From positions 1 to 44,923 of the IMG/VR virus record IMGVR_UViG_3300008261_000182: 44,923 bases of DNA; one strand, given 5' to 3'. Below the pieces are notes generated by a model. It made no database searches and was not told the DNA's origin. It saw only the letters and a list, made by a program, of their open reading frames with translations. How positions within the stretch are numbered: position 1 is the stretch's first letter; every line of letters starts with the position of its first letter. Positions 27,901 through 37,200 of this stretch are shown here, piece after piece. A program made the translations under genes and the position numbers. The stretch is from a virus.

Positions 27901-28055
27901 GAGAGTCATACGTTTCATTCTGCATAAATGAGATCCGCGTTTGCCTTGATGAGCTCTATAAATTGATGCTCGAGGAAAACAAAGAGGAGGCAGTTAAAAA
28001 GTGCAAGGAATCCATAAAGTTATTAAGAGATATTATTTCTGATTTTGATGATTGA
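27897..28055 (+). CDS. 52-residue helical early protein
   Basis: MRESYVSFCINEIRVCLDEL, then KLMLEENKEEAVKKCKESIK and LLRDIISDFDD: two helices. ATGA start. Not recognised. A 65-nt non-coding stretch follows. Confidence 0.5.
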   Translation: MRESYVSFCINEIRVCLDELYKLMLEENKEEAVKKCKESIKLLRDIISDFDD

Positions 28056-28120
28056 TAGTTTAGGTTAACGCTTATTCGGTCGCTAGTGCCTACCAACAGT
28101 AGCAAATTTAAAATATAAAT

Positions 28121-28384
28121 ATGAAGCCTCCATTCGCAATTCAGGTAAAAGAGGTTCTTGATAGCATAGAGAAAATGCTAATTGAAAAGAATCGTAAGTA
28201 TGGAAACTCAGCATTAGAGCCTCTAGGAGTATTTAGTAAGTTGTCCGCAAAAGAAGGACTACTGATTCGAATTGATGATAAGTTAAAGCGAATCAAGAAC
28301 GGAAGCCTAGAAAAAGACGATGAGGATGTGGTAAACGACTTGATTGGTTACCTTGTGTTGCTTAAGATTAATGATAATCAATAG
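28121..28384 (+). CDS. DUF1599 (Nmad1-type) nucleotide-modification-associated protein
   Basis: 87 residues: EVLDSIEKMLIEKNRKYGNS, ALEPLGVFSKLSAKEGLLIR, IDDKLKRIKNG, then EDVVNDLIGYLVLLKI. These K..KYGNSA, RIDDKL.R and D.ED...DLIGYL motifs define DUF1599, the nucleotide-modification-associated domain 1, an all-helical MazG-like fold found in phages. It may act on modified or unwanted nucleotides; substrate unknown. The leader is AAAATATAAATATG. Confidence 0.88.
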   Translation: MKPPFAIQVKEVLDSIEKMLIEKNRKYGNSALEPLGVFSKLSAKEGLLIRIDDKLKRIKNGSLEKDDEDVVNDLIGYLVLLKINDNQ

Positions 28385-28385
28385 T

Positions 28386-28400
28386 CGCAAATTGCGACCT
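28386..28400 (+). other. Small hairpin GTCGC/GCGAC between genes
   Basis: GTCGC, loop AAATT, GCGAC starts 2 nt after the stop at 28384. No T-tract follows, so it is more likely an RNA-stability or translational element than a terminator. Confidence 0.4.
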
Positions 28401-28413
28401 CAAATAAAAATGT

Positions 28414-28542
28414 ATGAAAAACTTAATTGTAATTGGTGTTAGTGTAGTTGTATCATCAATAGTTTCTATTCTTTGGATCAGAGGCATTGATCGAATGCAC
28501 AAAAATCATCCTGACTATAAAGGAGAAGACTTATTCGAGTAA
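28414..28542 (+). CDS. 42-residue single-span membrane peptide
   Basis: MKNLIVIGVSVVVSSIVSIL is one span, followed by WIRGIDRMHKNHPDYKGEDL and FE. No family recognised. Start chosen at 28414; an out-of-frame ATG at 28410 gives only a short frame. Confidence 0.5.
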   Translation: MKNLIVIGVSVVVSSIVSILWIRGIDRMHKNHPDYKGEDLFE

Positions 28543-28543
28543 A

Positions 28544-28627
28544 ATGAATTTAAACATACCAGCATTCCAAGCACTTTGTAAATTATATCATACATTAAGA
28601 TGTCTTTTTATATGCAATGACGTATAA
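28544..28627 (+). CDS. Possible 27-residue peptide
   Basis: MNLNIPAFQALCKLYHTLRC then LFICNDV, starting 1 nt after the previous stop. Only the close spacing supports it; it may be non-coding. Confidence 0.25.
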   Translation: MNLNIPAFQALCKLYHTLRCLFICNDV

Positions 28628-28669
28628 ATCAGACAAAATACTTTAATTATATGCTTTTAAATATAAAAT

Positions 28670-28864
28670 ATGCCAGACATAACCATGTGCAAGGGGACAA
28701 ATTGTCCCTACAAAGAATCCTGCTACAGGTTCACAGCAACTCCAAATGAGTTTAGACAATCCTATTTTATTAAACCTCCATTTAAAGACAATGACTGCGA
28801 AATGTATTGGGGAGACCTTCAAACAGATATCTGGAATCAACTCAAGAATATAGTGAAGGGTTAG
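28670..28864 (+). CDS. Small Cys-rich phage protein (putative metal-binding)
   Basis: 64 residues: MPDITMCKGTNCPYKESCYR, then FTATPNEFRQSYFIKPPF and DCEMYW. The four Cys in C....C.....C plus the later Cys, with CP.K..CYRF.A.P...RQSYF, form a conserved pattern known from phages; a zinc or Fe-S site is plausible. Function unknown. Leader TTTAAATATAAAATATG. Confidence 0.65.
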   Translation: MPDITMCKGTNCPYKESCYRFTATPNEFRQSYFIKPPFKDNDCEMYWGDLQTDIWNQLKNIVKG

Positions 28865-28976
28865 TAAAAATTCATGCACTTATAACTTGCCATTCGTCCC
28901 AAATATTGCCAATTTTGGAGACAAATCTCGGATAATATCCGAATAAACACCTTTAAGTTTACAAATTAAAATATAT

Positions 28977-29312
28977 ATGGAAGTACCTCAGAAATTAAAA
29001 AATCAAGTAACCTGCTATATGAGGTTCGAAGCACTCAATGAGTTGATGCTAGATCAACTATCAAAGACTAGCATGCTTAAGGTTTACGATCCAGCACTAG
29101 AAACTAAACTAAAAAATCTTAAGGTTAACTTCGAGAGAGTATCAAGTAAGTCTTTCTCCTACGTTAACGATAGCCCATCAAGGGATTGGTTCTTCGCAGT
29201 AACAAACATGTTCGAGCAACTGTTTGCTATAGAAGATCCAGAGAAGTTCTCAGAAATATGTGAGGTTGTTTTAATGTATCTAGATGGAGACATTAAACTA
29301 GATAAAAAGTAA
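28977..29312 (+). CDS. Last gene of the early arm, hypothetical
   Basis: 111 residues, mostly helical (MEVPQKLKNQVTCYMRFEAL, EICEVVLMYLDGDIKLDKK). Not recognised. Preceded by a 112-nt non-coding stretch with the small palindrome CGGATAATATCCG (about 28928-28940) and the leader AATTAAAATATATATG. Its stop abuts the stop of the opposing minus-strand gene with no base between them. Confidence 0.55.
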   Translation: MEVPQKLKNQVTCYMRFEALNELMLDQLSKTSMLKVYDPALETKLKNLKVNFERVSSKSFSYVNDSPSRDWFFAVTNMFEQLFAIEDPEKFSEICEVVLMYLDGDIKLDKK

Positions 29313-29444
29313 TTACCTACCTTGACCTCTGTACTTCTTAGGTTTCTCCTCGCACTTTGAGTAACTCTTTTTTGCTACTCCTTTTCTTCTCTTACCAAAA
29401 GATGTCTTCTGTTGTACTGCCGATACCTTGCTTTTAGCTGCCAT
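29313..29444 (-). CDS. 43-residue basic conserved phage protein
   Basis: MAAKSKVSAVQQKTSFGKRR, KGVAKKSYSKCEEKPKKYRG and QGR. The C-terminal KKSY...E.KPKKYRGQGR is a recurrent ending of small proteins in Bacteroidota phages. Very basic; possibly DNA- or virion-associated. It has its own TACCTTTG box (29462-29469) just past the terminator of the virion operon. Confidence 0.7.
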   Translation of the reverse strand: MAAKSKVSAVQQKTSFGKRRKGVAKKSYSKCEEKPKKYRGQGR

Positions 29445-29461
29445 AAATAATAGTTTAAACG

Positions 29462-29469
29462 CAAAGGTA
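29462..29469 (-). promoter_or_regulatory. Bacteroidota-type -7 box (TACCTTTG)
   Basis: TACCTTTG on the minus strand matches TAnnTTTG and lies 17 nt before the ATG at 29444, immediately downstream of the virion-operon terminator. Confidence 0.5.
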
Positions 29470-29475
29470 ATAAGA

Positions 29476-29499
29476 AAAGCCCAGTGTTTGCTGGGCTTT
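29476..29499 (-). terminator. Terminator of the virion operon
   Basis: AAAGCCCAG (29476-29484) pairs with CTGGGCTTT (29491-29499), 9 perfect bp with a 6-nt loop. On the minus strand TCTTATTACC follows the stem, which itself ends in a T run; the plus side has no T-tract. It lies 22 nt past the stop at 29521 and should end transcription of the right arm. Confidence 0.75.
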
Positions 29500-29520
29500 C
29501 TTAGTGTAGATCAGGAAATA

Positions 29521-29811
29521 TTAAGCAATTGCAATACCTGATACGGCAAACGGTAGGTTTTCAACCTGAAACGCTACATTTGTCCATGATGTGCCCAATG
29601 CGCTTACAACAGCACTTTGAATAGCATCACGCATAGCCTCGCTTCCAGAAGGGGCTGTTGCATGAGTAATTGTCACAACATCAGTTCCTGTGCTTGACTT
29701 GTAGTGCACAGCCACAGTAGTTGTTGACGCTTGCGTAATTAATACAATACCTGTTGCAGAAAGCAATTGATTCTGTTGGTCTGTTACTGGGATACTTAAA
29801 AACTTCTCCAT
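29521..29811 (-). CDS. Small conserved virion-type hypothetical protein
   Basis: 96 residues from ATG 29811 (an in-frame ATG at 29838 would include the promoter). MEKFLSIPVTDQQNQLLSAT, then GIVLITQASTTTVAVHYKSS, VVTITHATAPSGSEAMRDAI and NLPFAVSGIAIA. This IPVT..QQ.QL.SA..V.LI.QASTTT pattern recurs in small phage proteins that I regard as structural; exact role unknown. Confidence 0.6.
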   Translation of the reverse strand: MEKFLSIPVTDQQNQLLSATGIVLITQASTTTVAVHYKSSTGTDVVTITHATAPSGSEAMRDAIQSAVVSALGTSWTNVAFQVENLPFAVSGIAIA

Positions 29812-29835
29812 TTTGTTTTGTGTTTTTGGTTTATA

Positions 29836-29843
29836 CAAAGATA
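29836..29843 (-). promoter_or_regulatory. Bacteroidota-type -7 box (TATCTTTG)
   Basis: TATCTTTG on the minus strand, 24 nt before the ATG at 29811. It matches TAnnTTTG. Confidence 0.5.
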
Positions 29844-29864
29844 ATAAAAAATGAAATATCTATT

Positions 29865-30110
29865 TTAAAACCCGTAATACTCTGTGAATGAGATTCTAGG
29901 CTCTACCTTTAGATATCCACTTGTTGGAAACTTTGATCTTGTTCTTTTGATAAGAGTTCCGTCATTAAATAAGGTGTAGAATTCATTTTCTTCATCTATT
30001 GGCGTTGATTTGATTTTGTCTTGCATGGCACACATTGACAGTTTTGATTCGTCAATAGCCCTCAATACTTTTAGTGAACTGCCAGCAAATGGATTTTCGT
30101 AAGTGTTCAT
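29865..30110 (-). CDS. Small hypothetical protein
   Basis: 81 residues: MNTYENPFAGSSLKVLRAID, MCAMQDKIKSTPIDEENEFY, DGTLIKRTRSKFPTSGYLKV. Not recognised. Coupled by ATGA overlap to the HNH-like gene upstream. Confidence 0.5.
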   Translation of the reverse strand: MNTYENPFAGSSLKVLRAIDESKLSMCAMQDKIKSTPIDEENEFYTLFNDGTLIKRTRSKFPTSGYLKVEPRISFTEYYGF

Positions 30111-30349
30111 TTTTTTGCTCTGTTTTTTGAAGCTGTCATTACTCTGGTTCTTTTTGATTTGATCCCATCAACGTGGTCAACATCCATACCGTCTCCCTTC
30201 CTTACTCTCCCCTTCTTCATTGCCTCTCTTCTGGCACGATTCCTCTCCACTCTATCCTCAACGGTATTCTCGTTGTACTCCTTGTCGTACTTGGCCTTTT
30301 TCTTCTTGGCCTCTGGGTTCTCCTTGTAATACTTAGCTGTTGCTTTCAT
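30107..30349 (-). CDS. Small basic HNH-like protein (DVDH motif)
   Basis: 80 residues, extremely basic: KYYKENPEAKKKKAKYDKEY, then NRARREAMKKGRVRKGDGMD, VDHVDGIKSKRTRVMTASKN and RAKK. NRARR....G.V.KGDG.DVDH.DG....N resembles the core of phage HNH nucleases in which the D-x-D-H and final Asn-Arg coordinate metal. A nuclease or DNA-binding role is likely but unproven. Confidence 0.6.
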   Translation of the reverse strand: MKATAKYYKENPEAKKKKAKYDKEYNENTVEDRVERNRARREAMKKGRVRKGDGMDVDHVDGIKSKRTRVMTASKNRAKK

Positions 30350-31194
30350 TAGTAAATAGTTCTTTCTTCAATAAATCTAGGCTTCTTGTCCTTCACAAAA
30401 AACTTAACCCAGTAACCACCAATGTTTGCTGGTCCGAATCCTCTCTGTGCTTCCCAAGATCCTCTGTGGCTTTCTTTAAAACATCCTAGTTGTAAATGTA
30501 CAATGTCCTTTATCTCTTCAACACCATGGCTGTTCACCATACGCTGTGGAATTGGAAAAGCAAACTGAGTGTGAATGTGTCCAGAAATGAACATGTCAGC
30601 ACTAATCTGCACCTGTCTTCTTGAGGTCTGAATAACACCTCGTGTCACTGGAGCGTTACCTCCTGCACCATGGGTGTAGTAAGCCTTAACTGTACCTCTG
30701 TTGATGTTTGTTGCCCCCTCTAATACTCTGAATAGAAGCCATCCCTCATAAGGACCTAGTAGACCTTTCCAGTTGTACTCTTGCTTTAACTTGTAGGACA
30801 TGATCGAAAGAAGATCAAACTCGTGTCTCTTCTTTACTGAGTCCTCGTGGTTACCCATTGACAAGAACAAGATCCTGTCTGCATACTGACCAAAGAATCT
30901 AACCGCATCGTCCAACACCTCCATGAAATAGTTGTTAGTGTTGTACTCTGGTCTAAGATCCCCCTTGCCTGATCTTGGGTCATACTTAGCACCCATGATG
31001 TCTAAGATGTCTCCAAAGATAGCGATAGAGGCATCTCTCTCAACCGCTTCATCCATCATAGCCTTAAGAGCTCTCCTGTTACATTTCTTTGAGTCGAAGT
31101 GTAGATCAGAAATGAACAGAATGCTCTTGTAATCTGTCGAATCTTTAAGAGGAACCTCTACAAGAAACGAGTCATTTTGAACTTTGATTTGCAT
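30349..31194 (-). CDS. Calcineurin-like metallophosphoesterase
   Basis: 281 residues with the full two-metal phosphoesterase set: SDLHF (29-33), FGDILD (60-65), GNHED (114-118), THG (174-176) and SGHIHT (204-209). Family members cleave nucleotides, DNA ends (Mre11/SbcD) or other phosphoesters. No SbcC partner is seen in the window. It sits at the end of the virion operon and overlaps the next start by one base. A role in DNA processing at packaging or ejection is speculative. Confidence 0.9.
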   Translation of the reverse strand: MQIKVQNDSFLVEVPLKDSTDYKSILFISDLHFDSKKCNRRALKAMMDEAVERDASIAIFGDILDIMGAKYDPRSGKGDLRPEYNTNNYFMEVLDDAVRFFGQYADRILFLSMGNHEDSVKKRHEFDLLSIMSYKLKQEYNWKGLLGPYEGWLLFRVLEGATNINRGTVKAYYTHGAGGNAPVTRGVIQTSRRQVQISADMFISGHIHTQFAFPIPQRMVNSHGVEEIKDIVHLQLGCFKESHRGSWEAQRGFGPANIGGYWVKFFVKDKKPRFIEERTIY

Positions 31195-31211
31195 TATAAA
31201 TTGGATTTGGT

Positions 31212-34200
31212 TTATTTTTTCTCTAATCTTTCTTTAAATTCCCTCAGCTTTTTATCCTCAGCTTTTTGCAGATCATAAATTTGCTGAAGCTGTCTTGCTC
31301 CAGCAGGGTTTGATTTACGTATCAAATCTATCTGTTTTTGAGTGATAGTGAAAGAAGAAGAGCTTTTTTTATCATAATTTCTTGCGTAAAAGTCGCTCAT
31401 CAATATTCTTCTTGCGTCCTTGTAGAATGGAATCAATCCTAAGTTACCAACAGCCTCGAATGCCATTCTTGTCTCAAGCTCTTCCATCGCTCTCTTTTTA
31501 GTCTCTGGCTTAGATCCTTCCTTATTGGCTCTGCCGTATAGAGTTGCAGCTCTAGCAATAGTAGATAGTGTTGGAGCATAAGGTCCAGCTATCGCCTTTC
31601 CAAAAACTTCCCAAGGGCTCTTGGTGTTCAAATCTGTTTCTGATATCTTAGAATATACTAATGAATTCTTGAATGGATCATATTCATCTTCTCTTAGTCC
31701 GTAATCTTCACCAAGTTCAGCATTTAATTGCTCAACACCATACGCTACAGGAATGTAACCTAAGTTACCTAGTGTTCTTCTACTTAGAACACCAACTCCA
31801 GTACCTACGATGCTTCGCTTTACTTTCATCATTAGATCTTCATCTTCCTCATCTTCCTCTTCCAAGTCAAACGCCTCTCCGATAATTGAGTCAAAGATAG
31901 AACTTAATAATGAATATGCAACAATATACATGCTCATTCTTGTAACAGAAGCAGCAATGATAGCAGTTGCCATCTTTCTGTCTATCTGTCCGCTCTTAAA
32001 CAATGCTATTACGGCAGATCTTAGCGTTCCATATTCAGTTAGGTAGAATCTAGACATGAAAGAGTTTATTGCTCTATATGCAGACATCATCGCATTGTCC
32101 TTCTTTCTAGGCACGTTCTTTAGGATTGTGTTGAAAGAGTTTCCAGAAGCGGCCATTCTTACAATATCCGAATCAGCCTTCTGTCTTGCAGATTGAATTG
32201 CTGACTCAAATTCTGGAGAAAGGTACTGAGACGTTCCATCTGATATCTTTCTAAGCTCCGCTTCAGTTAGTTTAATCCCAGTTAACTGCTCAAAGTTATT
32301 TACGAAATTTGCTACATAATAAGCCTTAGAAACTACTTTATCTGGTGTAGATATTAAAAGGTCTGAAACTACATCGGCAGTTCTGTAAACCTTTCCTACA
32401 GTCAGTCTTGTGATAAATGAAGCGTAGTCCATAACCTTAGATGACGCAGCAGACTTAGATGTTCTTCCGTATCCAGATGCAAATCCACCTTCAGCGTACT
32501 TACCAGTTAGCATTTGATTTCCAGCAAGTCTTGTAGACTCAGCACTTCCAATCTTCTCTAGGAAGCCAAGTAGGTCTGATGAGAATGCAAACTTAGTATG
32601 TTTTAGCGCGTCCTTAGTTGTCTTTGGATCTGACAAGATAGCGAACGACATGTTTGAAGAAAGTTCAGCAAAAGCTCTTGGAATTGATGCCAGAGTTGTC
32701 TGGTATCCAAGTTTCTGCATAGCCTTAACAAAAGCCTCAGCCCTTGTATCTGAACCAAAATGATTTTGGAATGTTACCTCCAAAGCCTCTTCTACAGCTT
32801 CTACTAATGCTTGAGCCACATCTCTCTGATCCTCTGTTGAGTTTGGATCATCAAATACATTATCCTTTAACTTGTTCAACATGCCAGTAACCTCTCTGAT
32901 TGCTGGTGTCATGTAGAAGTCTGTAAGTGTTTCTCTAGCACCTCTCATTGATGCTGACACTGGGTCAAACATAATTGCCTTAGCTCCAGGTGTTCTCTCG
33001 TTCAAAGTTCCAGCCTTAGTTGATGGCTTTCCATTTGGACCTCTTCCAAACAACTTGTTTATTAATGACTCTGTTTCTTGAGCCTGATTTCTACTTAGAA
33101 CAGCGTGGTGAACATAGTTGTTGATGATGTTAACTCTAGATCCTCTAATTACAGAACTTGTAAATAGTGCCTCAGAAGCTTGAGCCGCATTGATCTCATC
33201 AATCAACTTCATTGCTTTTTTGTCATTTTCTGTCAAAGAGTTCTCAATAGCCTCCACGTCAATTGTCTGATCACCGTTTGCATCCTTCATTCCAAATTCT
33301 TTCTTGATCTTCTGGAGTATTCTTGCATCATTGTTTGTAAGTGATGACTCTTTTCTAGTGATTGCTTTAAGGGTTGCATCAATGAATTCTATGGCTGGAG
33401 CAACAGATGGGCTTCCAGGGTTTGATTCAAACTCTCTCTGCAACTGCAAAATCATTATTTTGTACTTGGCCTCAACAACTGCGTTGTCTGTCCTTCTTAT
33501 GTTCTGTAATAACTTTTCAGCTGCGTCTGCTTTAGCCGCCAAGTCAGCAAGTCTTGCGTCCAGCATACCTTTTTTAGATCCAAGTACTCCAAATGTAAGA
33601 TTGAAAATTGTCTTGTCGTTGAAGTTACCGATAACGTCATCCATAAACTCAAGAGGTGTAGATCTTATTGCTTCAAGAACTCCTCCTCTATTTGTTATAG
33701 CACCTTTGATTTTAGATATCGTTCTAGTTACACCGTTCAAAATCTTTGCACCAGTGATCTTTCCGACAACTTCTGTCAAAGTATTTACACTTCTATTCTG
33801 TGCCACATCTGTAGCCATAAGCATGGCTTCATGTGTTACTATTCCAGCCTTGATGTTATCTCTAATGCCAAGAAGTAACTTAAGTTTTGAGTAGTCAACA
33901 AGACCATCTTTGTCTTCAGTTAGAAGATCTCTCATGTCCTTCTCATTGATGGATGCGATCTTTCTTGCGATAGCAGCATCGTTAGGGTCGGTGATGTTTG
34001 ACGTTTCTAACTTGTCAGACAAAATCTCTTTAATGATAGAATCTGCGGCCTTCTTGCTTTCCTCTGGAGTTTCTTTTACTGTTGTATTCTCTCCAGAGAT
34101 GGCTGATTCTTCAGACTCATTTATCACAGCGTTGATGATTACATTCATCTTAGCTGTAAGCTCTCCAGAGTCTTTGATTGATAGAACTCTAGCTCTTTCT

Positions 34201-37200
34201 CCAATAACCTCCATTATCTCTAGGTAGTCATCGATCATTGGGTTCGGTATGAATGCAGGGTCTATGGACACCAATATCTTTCCAGCGTTAAACAAGTCAG
34301 GGTTCTGACCAATCTTTGAGTTAATATTTCTCTTAGCGTTTTTAACCAAGGATCTAGCTCGGCTAATCTTCATGGCTAGGTTTGCATTGTCAAATATATC
34401 TGCAACGTAGTTTAAAGTCTTTTTAACAGACTCAGGGCTTCTTAGGTTTGTCTTTGCTATTCTGCTGATGATTACCCCAGCTCTGAATGTGCTTATCTTA
34501 CCAGCCTTAGCCAAAGCTCTAACTGAGTTGATTAGACTATTCAAAGATTTCTTGTGATCAAAAACAGCTTCTCTAGCAGCTTTTTCTTCTAGTCTTATCT
34601 GATCCTTAAGTGCCGCATACTCATCGACAGTAACTTTAACTCTCATACCAGACAATCTCTTGACTCCAGACAATACTTTTGCTTTGTCTCTGTCGCCAAG
34701 TTTATTGTATGCGTCAGTGCTCTTAAGATACTTAGCAGCCTCTCTAGCAACTTCAACAGGTGTCTTTCCTAGTGCCTTCTGCTCAGAAATAACATTGTTA
34801 ATTTGCTCATTTACCCTTGAAGGTAGTTGCTTTTGAAATTGAATTTCAAGACCTTCAGCTGATGTAGTAGTAAACTTTGGATCAGATGGAAGTACTTTCT
34901 TAGCATTTTTTGCCAATACTAAAGCTCCAACTTGAATAACTTCGTCCGCAGTTACAACTGGCATCCCGTCAGTCTTGTCATAAAACCAACTATGCCTAAA
35001 TGGATTCATACCAACCTGAATCCACTCAGGATCGTCCATTAATTTCTTAGCTCTCTCGTGGACTGCTTCAGGGTCTTCATTAACCCAGTTACCAAATATT
35101 CTTGCTAAGGTTTCTTTATTTTCTCTACCTCTAGCTATATTTAGCCCCCTTTTTGGAAATGTTTCAAAATTAACATCTTTTAGAACAGCAGTCTGTCCAA
35201 ATGATATACTTTTACCTTCCTTTTTACCATCATGTACTGACACAACCCAAGTATCATAAAAAGAGTAAGCTGGTATGTCTAGTCTTGAAGCAACCCTTTG
35301 TCCTTCTTCAATGTTTTTTGTAGCACCTATTATACCAATACCAACTTTATCTTCATTTAATGAGTTAATTATATCTCTCAATGATGGAAGTTTAGGTACT
35401 GATTTAAAAGCCTTAATTGGTTGATTTTTTCTTACAATATCAAGATACTTTTCTTGGTTTATTAATCCGTTATAATAATCAATTGCAGCTTGTTGAACTA
35501 CAGGATTTCTCTGTGCTGCTTGACTTACTTTATTTGCTTTTCTCCAAGCATTTCTTTCTTCTTCAGTCTGGTTGATAGCCTTCATAGCAGCTTCATAACC
35601 AGGCCTTGCGTCTTTATCTGTAGTTATTTGCTTTACAATTTCAATTGATTCTTTAGATCTATTTTCTCTAGAATCTAACCCATTCTTGAATTGTTTGTCT
35701 CCAAAAGTGTATATGTCTCCCATTGGCCCATCATCAGATATTTTTTCTGAATCAAGTGCTTTTAAGTCTCCATTTTTAAGCATCTCTACTGTTAGACGCC
35801 CTGATTTTACCTTATTTGTTATAGAGTTTGCAGCGGAAGAATATGTTGAATCTTCTCTTTGTTTTACTCCAAGTTGACCAAATAAATTCTTTTCATATAT
35901 CCAAAGAATTGCCTGTACATCAGAAACAGATAGTTTTATCCCTGTTTTATCAAATACAATGTCTCTTGCTTTTTCAAAAACATTTTTAGTGAAGCTTCTA
36001 AAATCTCTTCCATACTTTGCTTTGTTTCCTATGGATGCATCTATTCCCTCAGATATATCATTAACCACACCTTGAGACTTTGTCCAAATTTGATCCCCTT
36101 TTCTATAAGGTTTTAATAATTTATTTCTTTCAGACTTAGGTAAAGATGCGTATTCACCCTTTCCAGCAAGTATTCTTTTAAACATTTTAGAGTGTTCTTG
36201 AGCCAGAGATATTGCGTCTGACTCTGAAGCACCATTTATACCGTTTTCATTCATGAATGATTTCATGACTGAAGAAGGTATTTTTGCTCTCATATCACCC
36301 TTGTATCGGTATATTGTTCTTATACACCATCTATCAATAGTTGGCGTACCATCTAGTCCAGAAAGATTAGACCAGAATGCACCAATTTTTGGACCAAATA
36401 TTAGAACAGACATTGGTAATGTTTCAGAGTCATTCCAATTTGGATCTGTAGCAAGATCTTTCTTAGCGTCTGCCCAGCTATTCATACCAAACTCTTTAAC
36501 AAGTTTCTTTTTTAATTCAGAAACCTTGTCTATTTGACTCATAAATTTTTCTACTCTAACTGGATCATTTCCAAGTTTCTCAACAACCTTGTTATATCTG
36601 TCAATACCAGTTGCTATCGCTTCTTGACCTTTACCAGTGCCTACGTTTAAAGGTATCTTACCAGTTTTCTTATACTCACTTATACCGTATATTACCCTTG
36701 TGAGGTTGTCATAAACACCACTTGAGTTAGATGCTACGGCAATAATAGCGGTTGTTATTGCTTTTATCTTTGGATCTTTAGTTATATCTGGATCAATAGA
36801 TGAAAGTATATCTAAAGCCTTAGAGTAGTCTTCTGTATACCATCCTTTACCAGAGTTATCTCCAAACTTAGACATTGCAAACAACATCTCTACAGATGCA
36901 TAGTCTGCCAATGCGTCTACAGCTTTCTGAGAAAAGTCTCCTGGAGCTATTTTACCGTATTTTTTAGTATAGTATTCATTCAATCCTTTGGCTACATCAA
37001 AGTTTGTAACCTTAGTTTTACCTGTTTTTGGATTTGTAACTCCAACAGATATACCCATTTCTCCAAGTTTACCAGAGAATGCCTCTGTTGATTGTTTTAC
37101 AACATCAACTCCAGCTTTTAATTGTTTTGCTTCAGGCTTACCAATCGCTGGTCTTACATCCTCTCCCTTAGCAACCAAGTCGGAAACATTGATCATGAAC

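Noticed and set aside
28056-28120. Possible third hammerhead (AGGTTAAC resembles helix I of the two real ones)
   Set aside because: The stretch lacks CTGANGA and GAAA cores, so at most it is a decayed remnant.
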